A stretch of DNA of 64,000 nt from Rhizobium sp. (GTDB taxonomy: Bacteria; Pseudomonadota; Gammaproteobacteria; Burkholderiales; Thiobacillaceae): the NCBI GenBank assembly GCA_019459285.1, contig JAIBEL010000031.1, forward strand, positions 1 to 64,000. Reading direction: 5' to 3'. The number at the start of each line of letters is the position of its first letter. Positions within the stretch are counted from its first letter, which is position 1. Below, piece after piece: positions 16,540 to 25,094 of the stretch. The position numbers and the translations under genes are program-made. A model generated the notes under the pieces. That model had not been told where the DNA came from and did not search any database. It saw only the letters and a list, made by a program, of their open reading frames with translations.

Positions 16540-16867
16540 GCTTCACCTCATCTTCAAAACGAAGCCCGATCGTCCAGCACAACCGAATCCGGAAGGCACG
16601 TGCCCGCCCGACAATCGGTGTGTCGGATCGATGCCGAAGCTCAGGTCGCCGCACAGCACAATGGCCGGCGGCATATTCATAAAAAAAAGCCGCCTCACGA
16701 GGAGGCGGCAACCCTAGGACATCCGGCACAGGAGGAGTAGATACCGGATTGAGGAGCCCTAACACTTATGTTCAATGAATGCGTGTTCACATGATCAGTT
16801 CAGGCAGCTTCACGGCAAACGGGACCTCATTCCCGTCACGCCCTCTCGGAGCATGGCCATGACGCGC
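16540..16867. other. Intergenic region cynS - methyltransferase
   Basis: A 328-bp interval with the cynS terminator at 16681-16709 and presumably the promoter of the methyltransferase gene on the minus strand. No further gene or known RNA is seen. Confidence 0.6.
16681..16709 (-). terminator. Intrinsic terminator after cynS
   Basis: GCCGCCTC (16689-16696), a 5-base loop, then GAGGCGGC (16702-16709): a perfect 8-bp GC-rich stem. On the minus strand it is followed by eight T (A run at 16681-16688). It lies ~160 bp beyond the cynS stop and separates cynS from the methyltransferase gene. Confidence 0.88.
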
Positions 16868-17308
16868 TCACCAGGATTTGTAGGGCAGGAACTTGCCGCT
16901 GATCGTGACCAGTACGCGATCGCCCTTCGGGTCTTCCTGTCTATCGATGTTCATGGTGAAGTCGATGGCGCTCATGATGCCGTCGCCGAATTTCTCGTTG
17001 ATCATCTCCTTGATCGTCTCGCCATACACGTTCAGCATCTCGTACCAGCGGTAAATCAGCGGGTCCGTCGGAATGGGGCGATCCCATGTCTTGGTCGGGA
17101 AGCGCTGCAATGCGGCCGAAACCTCACCGCCAAGACCAAGCGTCTCGGCCACCGCATCGGCCTGCGGCTTTTCCAGGTGGTTCATGCCCAGGCATGCCGA
17201 GCAGACAAACTCGTCGGACAAGCCTGCTGACTTGGCGATGTCGCCCCAGGTCAAGCCTTTCCCGGACTTGGCCTGGAGGATCGCTTCTTTCATTTCTGTT
17301 TTATTCAT
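16868..17308 (-). CDS. cynS: Cyanate hydratase (cyanase)
   Basis: A 146-aa enzyme converting cyanate and bicarbonate to ammonia and two CO2. The catalytic triad is present with exact family spacing: Arg87, Glu90 and Ser113 (E. coli Arg96, Glu99, Ser122). The N-terminal helix-turn-helix-like domain (LTWGDIAKSAGLSDEFVCSAC) and the C-terminal GDRVLVTISGKFLPYK are typical. The start at 17308 (MNKTEMKEAILQ) has an AAGGAG site; the upstream frame is not conserved. It follows the cobalt transporter gene on the same strand, and a CynR-like regulator is divergent. It would remove cyanate arising with thiocyanate. Confidence 0.97.
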   Translation of the reverse strand: MNKTEMKEAILQAKSGKGLTWGDIAKSAGLSDEFVCSACLGMNHLEKPQADAVAETLGLGGEVSAALQRFPTKTWDRPIPTDPLIYRWYEMLNVYGETIKEMINEKFGDGIMSAIDFTMNIDRQEDPKGDRVLVTISGKFLPYKSW

Positions 17309-17444
17309 CCGTACTGCTCCTTGCGTTGACCTGGCGTACGGGCCGCCCGGCAACTGTGTCTCTGATCTAATGGGTATGCGCAATGCGTAAACGATCCGTG
17401 CGGGGAGAACATCAACTGCCCGGAAGCCCTCCCCGTTGCGTTGT

Positions 17445-18140
17445 TCAGCTTCCCACGCGCGCCGCCGCTACCCGATAGAAACGCTGCTGGAACACCGTGC
17501 TGTCCTGAAGCTGATGCAAACTCTTCACGGCAGCGAGAATGGCCAGGTCCAGCAGCGGCTCGATGAGGACAATCGACATGTAGGCAACACCGAACGTCCC
17601 GATTTGCGCCAGGTTCGAGGCACCCACGCCCTGGCCGTAGATCGCCCAGAAGGCAACCCAGGCCACCACGCCACCCTGGTAGGCGGTCGACAGCGCCAGG
17701 CACTGGCTGTATTTCACATCCTTGTAAGCCGTTTTCTCAGGAATATAGCGATGCGCAATGGCACTGAGCGCGAACAGGGGCACCAGCAGCGTCGTCATGT
17801 TCATGCCATATTGCGGCAGATCCCACGGCGCAAAGAAGAGACCCTGCGTCAACAGTCCGAGCGCCAGGCCTATGGCCGCCGGCGCCGCGCCGAACATGAG
17901 GAAGAGCGTCGAGCCCAGGATCAGGTGGACCTCGGACACACCGATCGGATAGTGCGGAAACACCTCGAAGAAGCTGAATACGAGGGCTGCCGCGATCAGG
18001 CTGCGAATTCCCAGGGGGATGATCCCGTCCTGTTTGATCGAATTCAATGCCACCTTCGCCGTATAGCCAAACACCCCGATCGCCGTAGCGTAACTCAGTG
18101 TCATTTTGGCGCCTTCAACAATACCTGGTTCAATATGCAT
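17445..18140 (-). CDS. CbiM/NikM-type energy-coupling-factor cobalt (nickel) transport permease
   Basis: A 231-aa inner-membrane protein with about seven transmembrane segments. The N-terminus MHIEPGIVEG matches the CbiM/NikM signature, in which the free amino end and His2 ligate the metal. This supports the start at 18140, preceded by AGGAGG, over an upstream one. GVSEVHLILGSTLFLMFGAAPAAIGLALG is the conserved core. No CbiN, CbiQ or CbiO genes are nearby, so it either uses shared ECF modules elsewhere or works alone. Cobalt supply to the Co-dependent thiocyanate hydrolase is the obvious role by context; nickel cannot be excluded. Confidence 0.85.
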   Translation of the reverse strand: MHIEPGIVEGAKMTLSYATAIGVFGYTAKVALNSIKQDGIIPLGIRSLIAAALVFSFFEVFPHYPIGVSEVHLILGSTLFLMFGAAPAAIGLALGLLTQGLFFAPWDLPQYGMNMTTLLVPLFALSAIAHRYIPEKTAYKDVKYSQCLALSTAYQGGVVAWVAFWAIYGQGVGASNLAQIGTFGVAYMSIVLIEPLLDLAILAAVKSLHQLQDSTVFQQRFYRVAAARVGS

Positions 18141-18522
18141 GGTGTTTCCTCCTTTGTGCACTCTCTAACGAATCTTGTTGCCCAGCCCCAGCCAGGTAAC
18201 GACCAGTAATCCAGACAGAATGACCGACAGACTGCCCCACTTCCATGTGCGCCAGCCTGCGCCGCACGCCCATGTGGCAGAACCTTGCATGTCGATCAAC
18301 GTCAAACAACGACACGTGCTCGATGGTCCATAAACATTCTCGAATATGCCGATTCACTACCGCTCATCCCCCGTCCAGGCAGGTTCGGTCATAATGAAAG
18401 GCGTATGTCGATCTGCTGCTCTGTCTTCAGGAACATCGATACAAATCGTATGTTCACAACAATGGACTAACTCGCTATAGTTTTCCAAGTCTTTATTCCG
18501 ATTAGTGCTATAAGGTTTGGCT
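18141..18522. other. Divergent region between the cobalt transporter and cynR
   Basis: A 382-bp divergent intergenic region. It contains a possible 41-aa membrane mini-gene (18165-18290), the second copy of the 51-bp box at its right edge, and by position the promoters of both transcription units. I looked for a cobalamin riboswitch and saw no clear B12-box-like core. Confidence 0.55.
18165..18290 (-). CDS. Possible 41-aa membrane mini-protein upstream of the cobalt transporter
   Basis: A minus-strand frame from ATG at 18290 to TAG at 18165 ends 24 bp before the CbiM-like start. It encodes a tryptophan-rich N-terminus and one hydrophobic helix (SLSVILSGLLVVTWLGLG) ending in the basic NKIR, a single-span topology. 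Small membrane partners such as CbiN or NikN accompany CbiM/NikM in some systems, so it could be such a partner. No clear ribosome site precedes the ATG, so translation is uncertain. Confidence 0.42.
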   Translation of the reverse strand: MQGSATWACGAGWRTWKWGSLSVILSGLLVVTWLGLGNKIR

Positions 18523-18526
18523 ATGC
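18476..18526. promoter_or_regulatory. Conserved 51-bp box, copy 2, overlapping the cynR start
   Basis: The partner of the box at 15516-15566, in the same orientation on the + strand (38/51 identical). It overlaps the cynR start codon, so binding there by its own product could both repress cynR and control the leftward cobalt transporter-cynS unit. The CTATAG/CTATAAGG flanks are 33 bp apart (18475 to 18508). Confidence 0.65.
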
Positions 18527-19515
18527 AACAACGCAATCTCATCTTCCCGCGCTCCATTCGCTACCTGATCGCGGTAGCGGATATGCAAAGCTTCACGCGC
18601 GCCGCGGAACTGCTGTTCGTTTCGCAGCCCACGCTGTCGCAGCAGATCAAGCATCTGGAAGATTTGCTCGACGTGCAGTTGCTGGATCGGTCCGGACGGA
18701 CGGTGCAACTGACCGCGGCCGGGGAGGTCTATCTGCACTATGCCCGCCGCGCCTTGCGCGAACTGGACGAAGGAAAGCGGGCCATCCATGAGCTGCAGGA
18801 CCTGAGCCGCGGTTCGCTGCGCCTGGGAATGACGCCCATCACCGACCACCTGGTCAGCCCCCTGCTGGAATCCTTCAATACCCGCTATCCCGGAATCACC
18901 GTCAGCACCCGCGAACTGCCGCAGGATGCCGTCGAGGCCGATGTTGCGGAGGGTAATCTGGATATTGGTATCGCTTTCTCCAACGTACTCTCGACCGTCG
19001 CCCGCTCGAACGAGATCGACACCCATGTCCTGTTCACTGAAACGCTGAACCTGGCCGTCGGCAAGGCGCACCCCCGCGCCGGCCAGACCGAATCGTTGAG
19101 CCCGCAGGTACTGGAAAACGAGTCGCTTGTATTGCTCAATACCGATTTTGCGCTGCGGCGCCATATCGACCTATATTGCCTGGAACATGGCATCACGCCG
19201 CGTATCGCGATGGAAACCAATTCGCTTAGCGTCATCGTCGAAGTCGCCCGCCTCGGCCGGCTTGCCACCATCCTGCCTCACAGCATCATCTGTTCGCAGC
19301 AGGGTCTCCATCCGGTGATGCTGCAACCCGACATGCCACACCACACGATTACCCTGATCTGCCGCAAATCGGGCTACAAGAGCCCGGCCTGTACGGCATT
19401 TGGCGTGCTGGCCACACTCTGGTGCCATAACCGCCCCGGTGCCAGCAAAAGCGCGCTCACGGACTTCGGCGCCGATTTCGATTCCCTGCTCGAAGAATCC
19501 ACTTCGGACGAATAG
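18523..19515 (+). CDS. LysR-type transcriptional regulator, CynR-like
   Basis: A 330-aa DNA-binding regulator. The N-terminal winged helix-turn-helix is clear (FTRAAELLFVSQPTLSQQIK, about 23-42), followed by a LysR substrate-binding domain (from GSLRLGMTPITDHLV). The HTH sequence with LLFVSQPTLSQQIKHLED is close to CynR, the cyanate-responsive activator of cyanase operons. The gene is divergent from the cobalt transporter-cynS unit, the classic LysR arrangement. The C-terminal ~30 residues extend beyond the usual length. The start is the ATG at 18523; a TTG two codons earlier is also possible. Effector could be cyanate or thiocyanate. Confidence 0.88.
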   Translation: MQQRNLIFPRSIRYLIAVADMQSFTRAAELLFVSQPTLSQQIKHLEDLLDVQLLDRSGRTVQLTAAGEVYLHYARRALRELDEGKRAIHELQDLSRGSLRLGMTPITDHLVSPLLESFNTRYPGITVSTRELPQDAVEADVAEGNLDIGIAFSNVLSTVARSNEIDTHVLFTETLNLAVGKAHPRAGQTESLSPQVLENESLVLLNTDFALRRHIDLYCLEHGITPRIAMETNSLSVIVEVARLGRLATILPHSIICSQQGLHPVMLQPDMPHHTITLICRKSGYKSPACTAFGVLATLWCHNRPGASKSALTDFGADFDSLLEESTSDE

Positions 19516-19887
19516 CCGTTCCAGGCACGCCGCCATCGCGGCTGCGGCATCGCGTAGATTACCCAATCCGACCGGCCCCGCCACTGTGCATCACGTACGC
19601 CGGCTGGGAAATTGCCTTTCCGGCCGACGTGCCGGCACGCCATAATCCGTTCCTATCGGCACAATCGAAAGAAGGTCTTGGACAAGCATTTTTGCCTGGC
19701 CCATAGTCCGATGCGAAGGCAACTGACGAATGAGCTTGAGCGACCGCGTGACTGCCTCCAGTGGTCACGAAGACACAGCACAAGTCCCGTGTACTGAAAA
19801 CCCATCCCGTCAAACGCCGTCGCCCGAACCTCGGAACCAGGCTTCGATCCATCGGGTAAAACACGTGTTTCTACATGGAGAACGGGC
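19516..19887. other. Gene-less interval before glcF
   Basis: A 372-bp interval between the LysR regulator and glcF, both rightward. No gene, RNA or clear hairpin was recognised; it presumably holds the glcF promoter. Confidence 0.5.
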
Positions 19888-21243
19888 ATGAAAATCGAGC
19901 TGGCCGAACCCTACCGCGATACCGAGCAGGGGCGCGAAGCGGAATCGCTCCTGCTTCCCTGCGTGCAATGCGGCCAATGTACCTTTACCTGCCCGACCTT
20001 CCGGCTGCTCGACGACGAGTGGGACGGGCCGCGGGGGCGCATTTATCTCATCAAGCAGTTCATGGAGGGCAAGGAACCCACCCCGGACACGCTTGAGTTG
20101 CCGGCCTATTCCCTCAGCACCCTTGAAGGCCGGACGCTCAGCGCCAATCTGCAACTCCATCTCGATCGCTGCCTTGGCTGCCGGTCCTGCGAAACCAGCT
20201 GCCCGCAGGGCGTCCGCTATGGACGTCTGCTCGATATCGGGCGAGAGCTGGTCGAAAAGGAATCCCCCCGTCCACTCAAGGAGAAACTGGCCCGCCGTGC
20301 GCTGCGTGCCGTGGTGCCCTACCGTTACCGATTTACGGCGTTGCTACGCACAGGGCAGGCCCTGCGACGCTTCCTGCCGGATGAGCTTCGCGCGCGAATC
20401 CCGCAGCGGCGCCAAGCCGGCGTCTGGCCCGATCGGCCGCATGGCCGGCGCATGCTGATCTGGCAGGGATGCGTGCAGCCCGGCCTCGCGCCCGACATCA
20501 ATGCCGCATCTGCGCGCGTGCTGGATCGCTTCGGAATCCGGCTGATTCCGGCCAGCGACGGCTGTTGCGGCGCCCTGAGCCATCACATGGCCGAGACGAA
20601 CGAAGCGCGTGCCTTCATGCGCAAGAACATCGACACCTTGTGGCCGCACATCGAGGCTGGCGCCGAAGCCCTCGTGCTCACTGCAAGCGGGTGCGGCATG
20701 CACTTTCGCGAATACGGCCAGCTGCTGCACGACGATCCCCAATACCGCGACAAGGCAGCCCGCATCTCGGAACTGACCCGGGACATCGCGGAAATCGTCG
20801 CCGAAGAATGGAAGGACGACCCGCTTCACGCCCTGCCCACACCTCAGAAGCCGCGGCGCATCGTCTTCCAGTCATCCTGCAGCCTGCAGCATGGCGAAAA
20901 ACTGAACGGCGTGGTCGAAAAACTGCTGAAGCGCGCCGGGTTCAAACTCCTTCCCGTTCGCTATCCTTTCATGTGCTGCGGTTCGGCAGGGGCCTACTCT
21001 CTCCTGCAGCATACGCTCTCGGAATCGCTGCGCGAGCGCAAGCTGGAAACCCTGCTGGTCAGTCGCCCGGAGGCCATCGCAACGGCCAATATCGGCTGTC
21101 TGACCCATCTGGCCCTGGCGTCGCCGGTGCCGGTCAGCCATTGGATCGAATTGCTGGACAAAACATTCCAGGAAGCAGATTCCCAACTACGCGGCAATCC
21201 TGAATCGCACATGAACCCGGCGTCCGCCAACGCCCCTTCTTGA
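19888..21243 (+). CDS. glcF: Glycolate oxidase iron-sulfur subunit GlcF-like
   Basis: A 451-aa iron-sulfur/CCG-domain protein. Two [4Fe-4S] motifs are seen: Cys25-x2-Cys28-x2-Cys31-x3-Cys35 and Cys95-x2-Cys98-x2-Cys101-x3-Cys105. Two cysteine-rich CCG domains follow (DGCCGALSHHM near 225 and FMCCGSAGAYSLL near 358). GlcF with GlcD and GlcE oxidises glycolate to glyoxylate, passing electrons to the quinone pool, a needed salvage in organisms with RuBisCO. No glcD or glcE is adjacent, so it is an orphan copy here. It could alternatively serve a related 2-hydroxyacid dehydrogenase. Confidence 0.87.
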   Translation: MKIELAEPYRDTEQGREAESLLLPCVQCGQCTFTCPTFRLLDDEWDGPRGRIYLIKQFMEGKEPTPDTLELPAYSLSTLEGRTLSANLQLHLDRCLGCRSCETSCPQGVRYGRLLDIGRELVEKESPRPLKEKLARRALRAVVPYRYRFTALLRTGQALRRFLPDELRARIPQRRQAGVWPDRPHGRRMLIWQGCVQPGLAPDINAASARVLDRFGIRLIPASDGCCGALSHHMAETNEARAFMRKNIDTLWPHIEAGAEALVLTASGCGMHFREYGQLLHDDPQYRDKAARISELTRDIAEIVAEEWKDDPLHALPTPQKPRRIVFQSSCSLQHGEKLNGVVEKLLKRAGFKLLPVRYPFMCCGSAGAYSLLQHTLSESLRERKLETLLVSRPEAIATANIGCLTHLALASPVPVSHWIELLDKTFQEADSQLRGNPESHMNPASANAPS

Positions 21244-21322
21244 CACAAGGAGCAGTCCGTCTTCGAGGCGGGCGCACCAAAGATCATTCGACAAAAACGA
21301 TCTCGGCAGGAAAAACAAGGGA

Positions 21323-22096
21323 ATGAAGACAACAACAAGAATCGCGGGTCTCTTCGTATTGCTCATGTCCGGCCAATGGCCCGCGTCGGCGCTGGCCGCA
21401 CACCCCCTCCTGACGGAGGACACCGGCACCCAGGGCGCCGGCCATGTGCAACTGGAATTGACGCACGATCTCAGTCACACGAAGGACGATTCCACCAACA
21501 CGCGCGATCAGCGCATCAATACCGTTCTATCCATTGGCCTCACGGACACACTCGACGTGATCGCCTCCCTGCCGCATGAGCGTCTGACCGACCGGCTGGC
21601 CAGTACAGACACTACTGTCCAGGGGTTTGCGGATATGGAGATTGCCGCCAAATGGCGTTTCTACGACGAAGGCGCGCTGAGTTTCGCCCTGCGCCCCGGG
21701 CTGGGGTTGCCGACCGGAGACGACGACAAGGGGTTGAGCGCGGGACACGTCACGCCCAGCCTCTTCGCCGTGATGACCTATGCAGGCGAGCCCTGGACCT
21801 TTCATGTGCACCTCGGCTATACGCGCAACATCCACGACGGAACAGACGAACGGAACCACATTTACCACGCCTCGGTTGCCGCGGAATACGCGCTGGGCGA
21901 ATCGCTGCGACTGGTGGGCGACGCCAGCGTGGAAAACAGCGCCGTCCGCTCGGGCCATCCCAACGAGGGTTCCATGGTGCTGGGACTGGTCTATTCCGTC
22001 ACCCCGAATCTGGATATCGACCTTGGATACCGCAAAGGCCTGACCCGCCCGGCCGCGGATTCGGCGTGGCTGACCGGCTTGGCCATCCGCTTTTAG
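21323..22096 (+). CDS. Outer-membrane beta-barrel protein, phenol-MetA-degradation-like transporter family
   Basis: A 257-aa exported protein with a signal peptide (cleavage near ALAAHP, about residue 26). Its alternating amphipathic strands end in an aromatic residue (LAIRF), the usual outer-membrane insertion signal. The pattern HPLLTEDTGTQGAGHVQLEL and LPTGDDDKGLSAG fits the 'MetA-pathway of phenol degradation' barrel family, of unknown substrate. It is 79 bp after glcF and upstream of a PhzF gene. Transport of a small organic acid is a guess. Confidence 0.75.
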   Translation: MKTTTRIAGLFVLLMSGQWPASALAAHPLLTEDTGTQGAGHVQLELTHDLSHTKDDSTNTRDQRINTVLSIGLTDTLDVIASLPHERLTDRLASTDTTVQGFADMEIAAKWRFYDEGALSFALRPGLGLPTGDDDKGLSAGHVTPSLFAVMTYAGEPWTFHVHLGYTRNIHDGTDERNHIYHASVAAEYALGESLRLVGDASVENSAVRSGHPNEGSMVLGLVYSVTPNLDIDLGYRKGLTRPAADSAWLTGLAIRF

Positions 22097-22159
22097 CGGC
22101 GCGCCGCACGCAGGAAAAGCTTTTATACTGCTTGGTTGATTGTTCTGGGCAGCACGGCC

Positions 22160-23044
22160 ATGACGCACCCTTTCCACCTCGTTGACGTTTTTGCAGAACG
22201 TCCCTACGCCGGGAATCAACTGGCGGTAGTCACCCACGCCGACGATCTCTCCGACGAAACGATGCAGCAGATCGCGACCGAGATGAATTTCTCGGAAACG
22301 ACCTTCGTCTACACCGTCCCGGAGCGTGATGGCGGCCACCGGGTCAGGATCTTCACGCCTGCACGGGAAATCGCCTTTGCCGGACACCCGATCCTCGGGA
22401 CGGCCTGGGTCATCCGGGAACAGATTGCACCCGGCTCCTCGGCGCCGGTATGCCTGAATCTTGCAGTCGGCCAAGTCCCCGTCACGTTCGAAACCGCTGC
22501 CGACGAAGCCGAAACCGCATGGTTTCAGGCACCCCAGGTGACGTCCGGGGCGACATGCGGCCGTGAACCCGTTGCGGCAGCGCTGGGCATCTCGACCGAT
22601 GACATCGAGACGACGTCCCCCATCCAGCAGATGACCGCCGGCATTTCAGCCATGATCGTGCCCCTGCGCAGCCTCGACGCGCTACGCCGCTGCAAACTGG
22701 ATCTCGACGCCTTCGCGCCATTGGCCAGGCAAGGCTTTCCTTCGCTCGTGTACCTGTTCTGCCGCGAGACGCATCACGCCCGCAACGACCTGTGCGTCAG
22801 GTTCTTTTTCGAGGCGCACGGCGTACGCGAGGATCCGGCGACGGGCAACGGGGCCGCCTTCCTCGGTGCCTATCTCCTGGAACATCCGATTCTCCCTGGA
22901 TCCAGCCTGTCTCTGCGCATTGAACAGGGATATGAAATGAACCGGCCTTCCCTGGTGAGGCTGCGTGCCGGCACGGCCGACGGAACCCCTGAAGTGAGTG
23001 TGGGCGGACGCGTGATTCCCGTCATCCGGGGGGACCTGCTTTGA
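22160..23044 (+). CDS. PhzF family isomerase/epimerase
   Basis: A 294-aa cytoplasmic protein of the PhzF/YddE fold, two similar alpha/beta halves. The conserved start FHLVDVFAERPYAGNQLAVV and the catalytic glutamate in NFSETTF (Glu46) are present, as is the second-half motif REDPATGNGAAFLGAYL. PhzF enzymes isomerise dihydroanthranilate-type or amino-acid substrates; no phenazine genes are present, so the substrate is unknown. The start at 22160 (MTHPFHLVDV) aligns with the family; an earlier ATG at 22136 adds a non-conserved octapeptide. Confidence 0.88.
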   Translation: MTHPFHLVDVFAERPYAGNQLAVVTHADDLSDETMQQIATEMNFSETTFVYTVPERDGGHRVRIFTPAREIAFAGHPILGTAWVIREQIAPGSSAPVCLNLAVGQVPVTFETAADEAETAWFQAPQVTSGATCGREPVAAALGISTDDIETTSPIQQMTAGISAMIVPLRSLDALRRCKLDLDAFAPLARQGFPSLVYLFCRETHHARNDLCVRFFFEAHGVREDPATGNGAAFLGAYLLEHPILPGSSLSLRIEQGYEMNRPSLVRLRAGTADGTPEVSVGGRVIPVIRGDLL

Positions 23045-23153
23045 CGCCGAAACCCCTTTGAATCAGTCGGTTTTTTCGCGACCGACTCGCCCCGACGGCT
23101 TGGGATCGCGCATAAATCGGATATGCTGAAAAGCTACGTCTTCTGATCGCACC

Positions 23154-24371
23154 ATGAAAGACAACATCCACCCCCTGATCCAGCACACGCCACCCGATTC
23201 GGGCAACGTCAGCATCCCGGCGTTGCGTGTGCTGTCGGAAATCACCACCAGCCTGTCCACCGACTCCAATGTCGAACAGCTGCTGGGGCGCTTCCTGTCG
23301 ACCATGATCCGGCTGGCGGGCGCCCAGGCAGGGGCGGTGCGCGTCATCACCGACGACCGCACGCACTTGCGGCTGATCGGCTCGGTGGGGCTGCCGCCCG
23401 AACTGGTCGAGCACGAAAACATCGTCAGCGTCGATTGCGGCGTATGCGGCAAGGCCGCGCGCGAGGTGACGGTGAGCAGCTGGAACAACGTCGCCTTCTG
23501 CAAGCGGCAAGCCAACGACGCCTATTTCAGCGACAGCTGCAACACCGTGGTCGCGGTGCCGCTGATGCACAAGAACCAGGTCATGGGCGTCTACAACCTG
23601 TTCCTCGAAGAAGGCAAAACCGTTCCCGAGGATGTACGCCTCTTGTTCCGCTCGATCAGCGAGCACCTCGGCATCGCATTGGAAAATGCCCGTCTCACCC
23701 GCGAGAACATGCGCATCTCGCTGATGAACGAACGCCAGATGCTGGCCAACCAGATCCACGATTCGCTGGCGCAGACGCTGGCCTACGCCAAGATGCGGCT
23801 CACCGTACTGTCCGACGCCATGCGTCACGAGGACTACCCCAAGGCCAACCGCTATCTGGGCGACGTCGAGGAAGCGGTCGACCTCGCCTACGCCGACCTG
23901 CGCGACCTCATCACCCAGTACCGCGACCGCATCAATCCGCGCGGCCTGGTGCCGGCGATCCAGGAAATGGCCAAGAGCTTCCGCAAGAAGGCCAATGCCG
24001 ACGTCGATTTCCTCAATCTGGTGCAGGATGTCTCGCTGTCGCCCGACGAGGAGATCCAGGTCTTCCACATCATCCAGGAATCGCTCTACAACATCGCCAA
24101 GCACGCCCGCGCACGCCATGTCGTCATCACCTTCGACCTCGAGAACGGCCAGTACATCGTCAACGTCGCCGACGACGGCGTCGGTGTGCAGAAAAAGAAC
24201 GACGAATCGTCCACCTTGGGCAAGAGCTTCGGCCTGACCATCATGCGCGAGCGCGCGGCCAAGCTGAACGGCAGGCTCAGCGTGGAATCCCGCCCGGCCG
24301 GTGGCACCGTCATCCGCCTCGTCTTTCCGCAACGCGCCGCATCCCATCAGCACAGCGAGCACCCCGCATGA
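23154..24371 (+). CDS. Soluble GAF-domain sensor histidine kinase (NarX/NreB-like HisKA_3)
   Basis: A 405-aa kinase without membrane segments. A GAF domain spans about 30-180 and carries four cysteines (Cys95, Cys98, Cys116, Cys129), which may bind a cofactor or act in redox sensing. The dimerisation/phosphoacceptor motif is NQIHDSLAQTLAYAK with His202. The HATPase_c domain has the N-box IIQESLYNIAKHA and G-box DDGVGVQ, typical of the NarX/LuxR-partner class. It pairs with the response regulator that follows by ATGA overlap. The signal is unknown; a cytoplasmic redox, oxygen or nitrogen-oxide signal is plausible. Confidence 0.88.
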   Translation: MKDNIHPLIQHTPPDSGNVSIPALRVLSEITTSLSTDSNVEQLLGRFLSTMIRLAGAQAGAVRVITDDRTHLRLIGSVGLPPELVEHENIVSVDCGVCGKAAREVTVSSWNNVAFCKRQANDAYFSDSCNTVVAVPLMHKNQVMGVYNLFLEEGKTVPEDVRLLFRSISEHLGIALENARLTRENMRISLMNERQMLANQIHDSLAQTLAYAKMRLTVLSDAMRHEDYPKANRYLGDVEEAVDLAYADLRDLITQYRDRINPRGLVPAIQEMAKSFRKKANADVDFLNLVQDVSLSPDEEIQVFHIIQESLYNIAKHARARHVVITFDLENGQYIVNVADDGVGVQKKNDESSTLGKSFGLTIMRERAAKLNGRLSVESRPAGGTVIRLVFPQRAASHQHSEHPA

Positions 24372-25033
24372 GCCTCACCCGCATCATCCTCGTCGACGAC
24401 CATACCCTGTTCCGCAAGGGACTGGCCGAGTTGCTCGAGCAGAGCGGCAGCATCGAAGTCACCGCCTTCACCGGCAATCCGGACGATGTATCCAGGCTGC
24501 TGCGGGCGCATCGCCCCGACGTCCTCATTCTCGACCTCAACATGCCGGGGACGGACGGCATCACGCTGATGCAACAGTTGCGTGCGGAGGACTTCGACCT
24601 GCCCATCCTCATCCTCACCCTGTCGGAAGCCGAGGACGACCTCGCACGGGCGTTGCGTGCAGGCGCCAATGGCTATCTGCTGAAAAGCATGGAACCCGAC
24701 GAAGTGGTCGACGCCATCCTGCGCGCCCAACGCGGCGAGACCGTCGTCGCGCCCGCCATGACCGCCAAGCTGGTCAAGCTGTATGACCAGAAAGGCCAGG
24801 ATGCGGGCTCCCTGCTCGACGCGCTGACCCCGCGCGAGCGCGAAATCCTTTCCCACCTGTCGCGCGGCGAAAGCAACAAGGCCATCGCACGCACCCTCGA
24901 CATCAGCCACGACACCGTCAAGCTGCATGTCCGCCACATCCTCGCCAAGCTGAACCTGTCGTCACGGGTGGAAGCGGCAGTGTTTGCCGTCGAGCACCGG
25001 GTAGCACCCGGCGGGAGAAACGAAGGGCGCTAG
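24368..25033 (+). CDS. NarL/FixJ-family response regulator
   Basis: A 221-aa DNA-binding regulator. The receiver domain (1-125) has the acidic pair Asp10/Asp11, the phosphoacceptor Asp56 in LILDLNMPG and Lys104-type AGANGYLLKSM. The C-terminal LuxR-type HTH is LTPREREILSHLSRGESNKAIARTL (written here in part as the conserved LTPREREIL and IARTLDISHDTVKLHVRHI motifs). It closely resembles NarL. The ATG overlaps the kinase stop (ATGA), so the pair is co-translated. It ends 62 bp before a convergent antiporter gene. Confidence 0.93.
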   Translation: MSLTRIILVDDHTLFRKGLAELLEQSGSIEVTAFTGNPDDVSRLLRAHRPDVLILDLNMPGTDGITLMQQLRAEDFDLPILILTLSEAEDDLARALRAGANGYLLKSMEPDEVVDAILRAQRGETVVAPAMTAKLVKLYDQKGQDAGSLLDALTPREREILSHLSRGESNKAIARTLDISHDTVKLHVRHILAKLNLSSRVEAAVFAVEHRVAPGGRNEGR

Positions 25034-25094
25034 CTGACCGGGACACCGACCATCCGGCCGGGGAATATTGCGGAGGCCCTCATAGATACAACGC

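Noticed and set aside
17305-17703. A minus-strand frame overlapping the cyanase start
   Set aside because: It overlaps the cobalt transporter and cynS in another frame and has no motif or ribosome site.
18141-18522. A cobalamin or cobalt riboswitch before the CbiM-like gene
   Set aside because: No B12-box-like core or convincing pairing was seen. The region is better explained by the mini-ORF and the LysR-type box.
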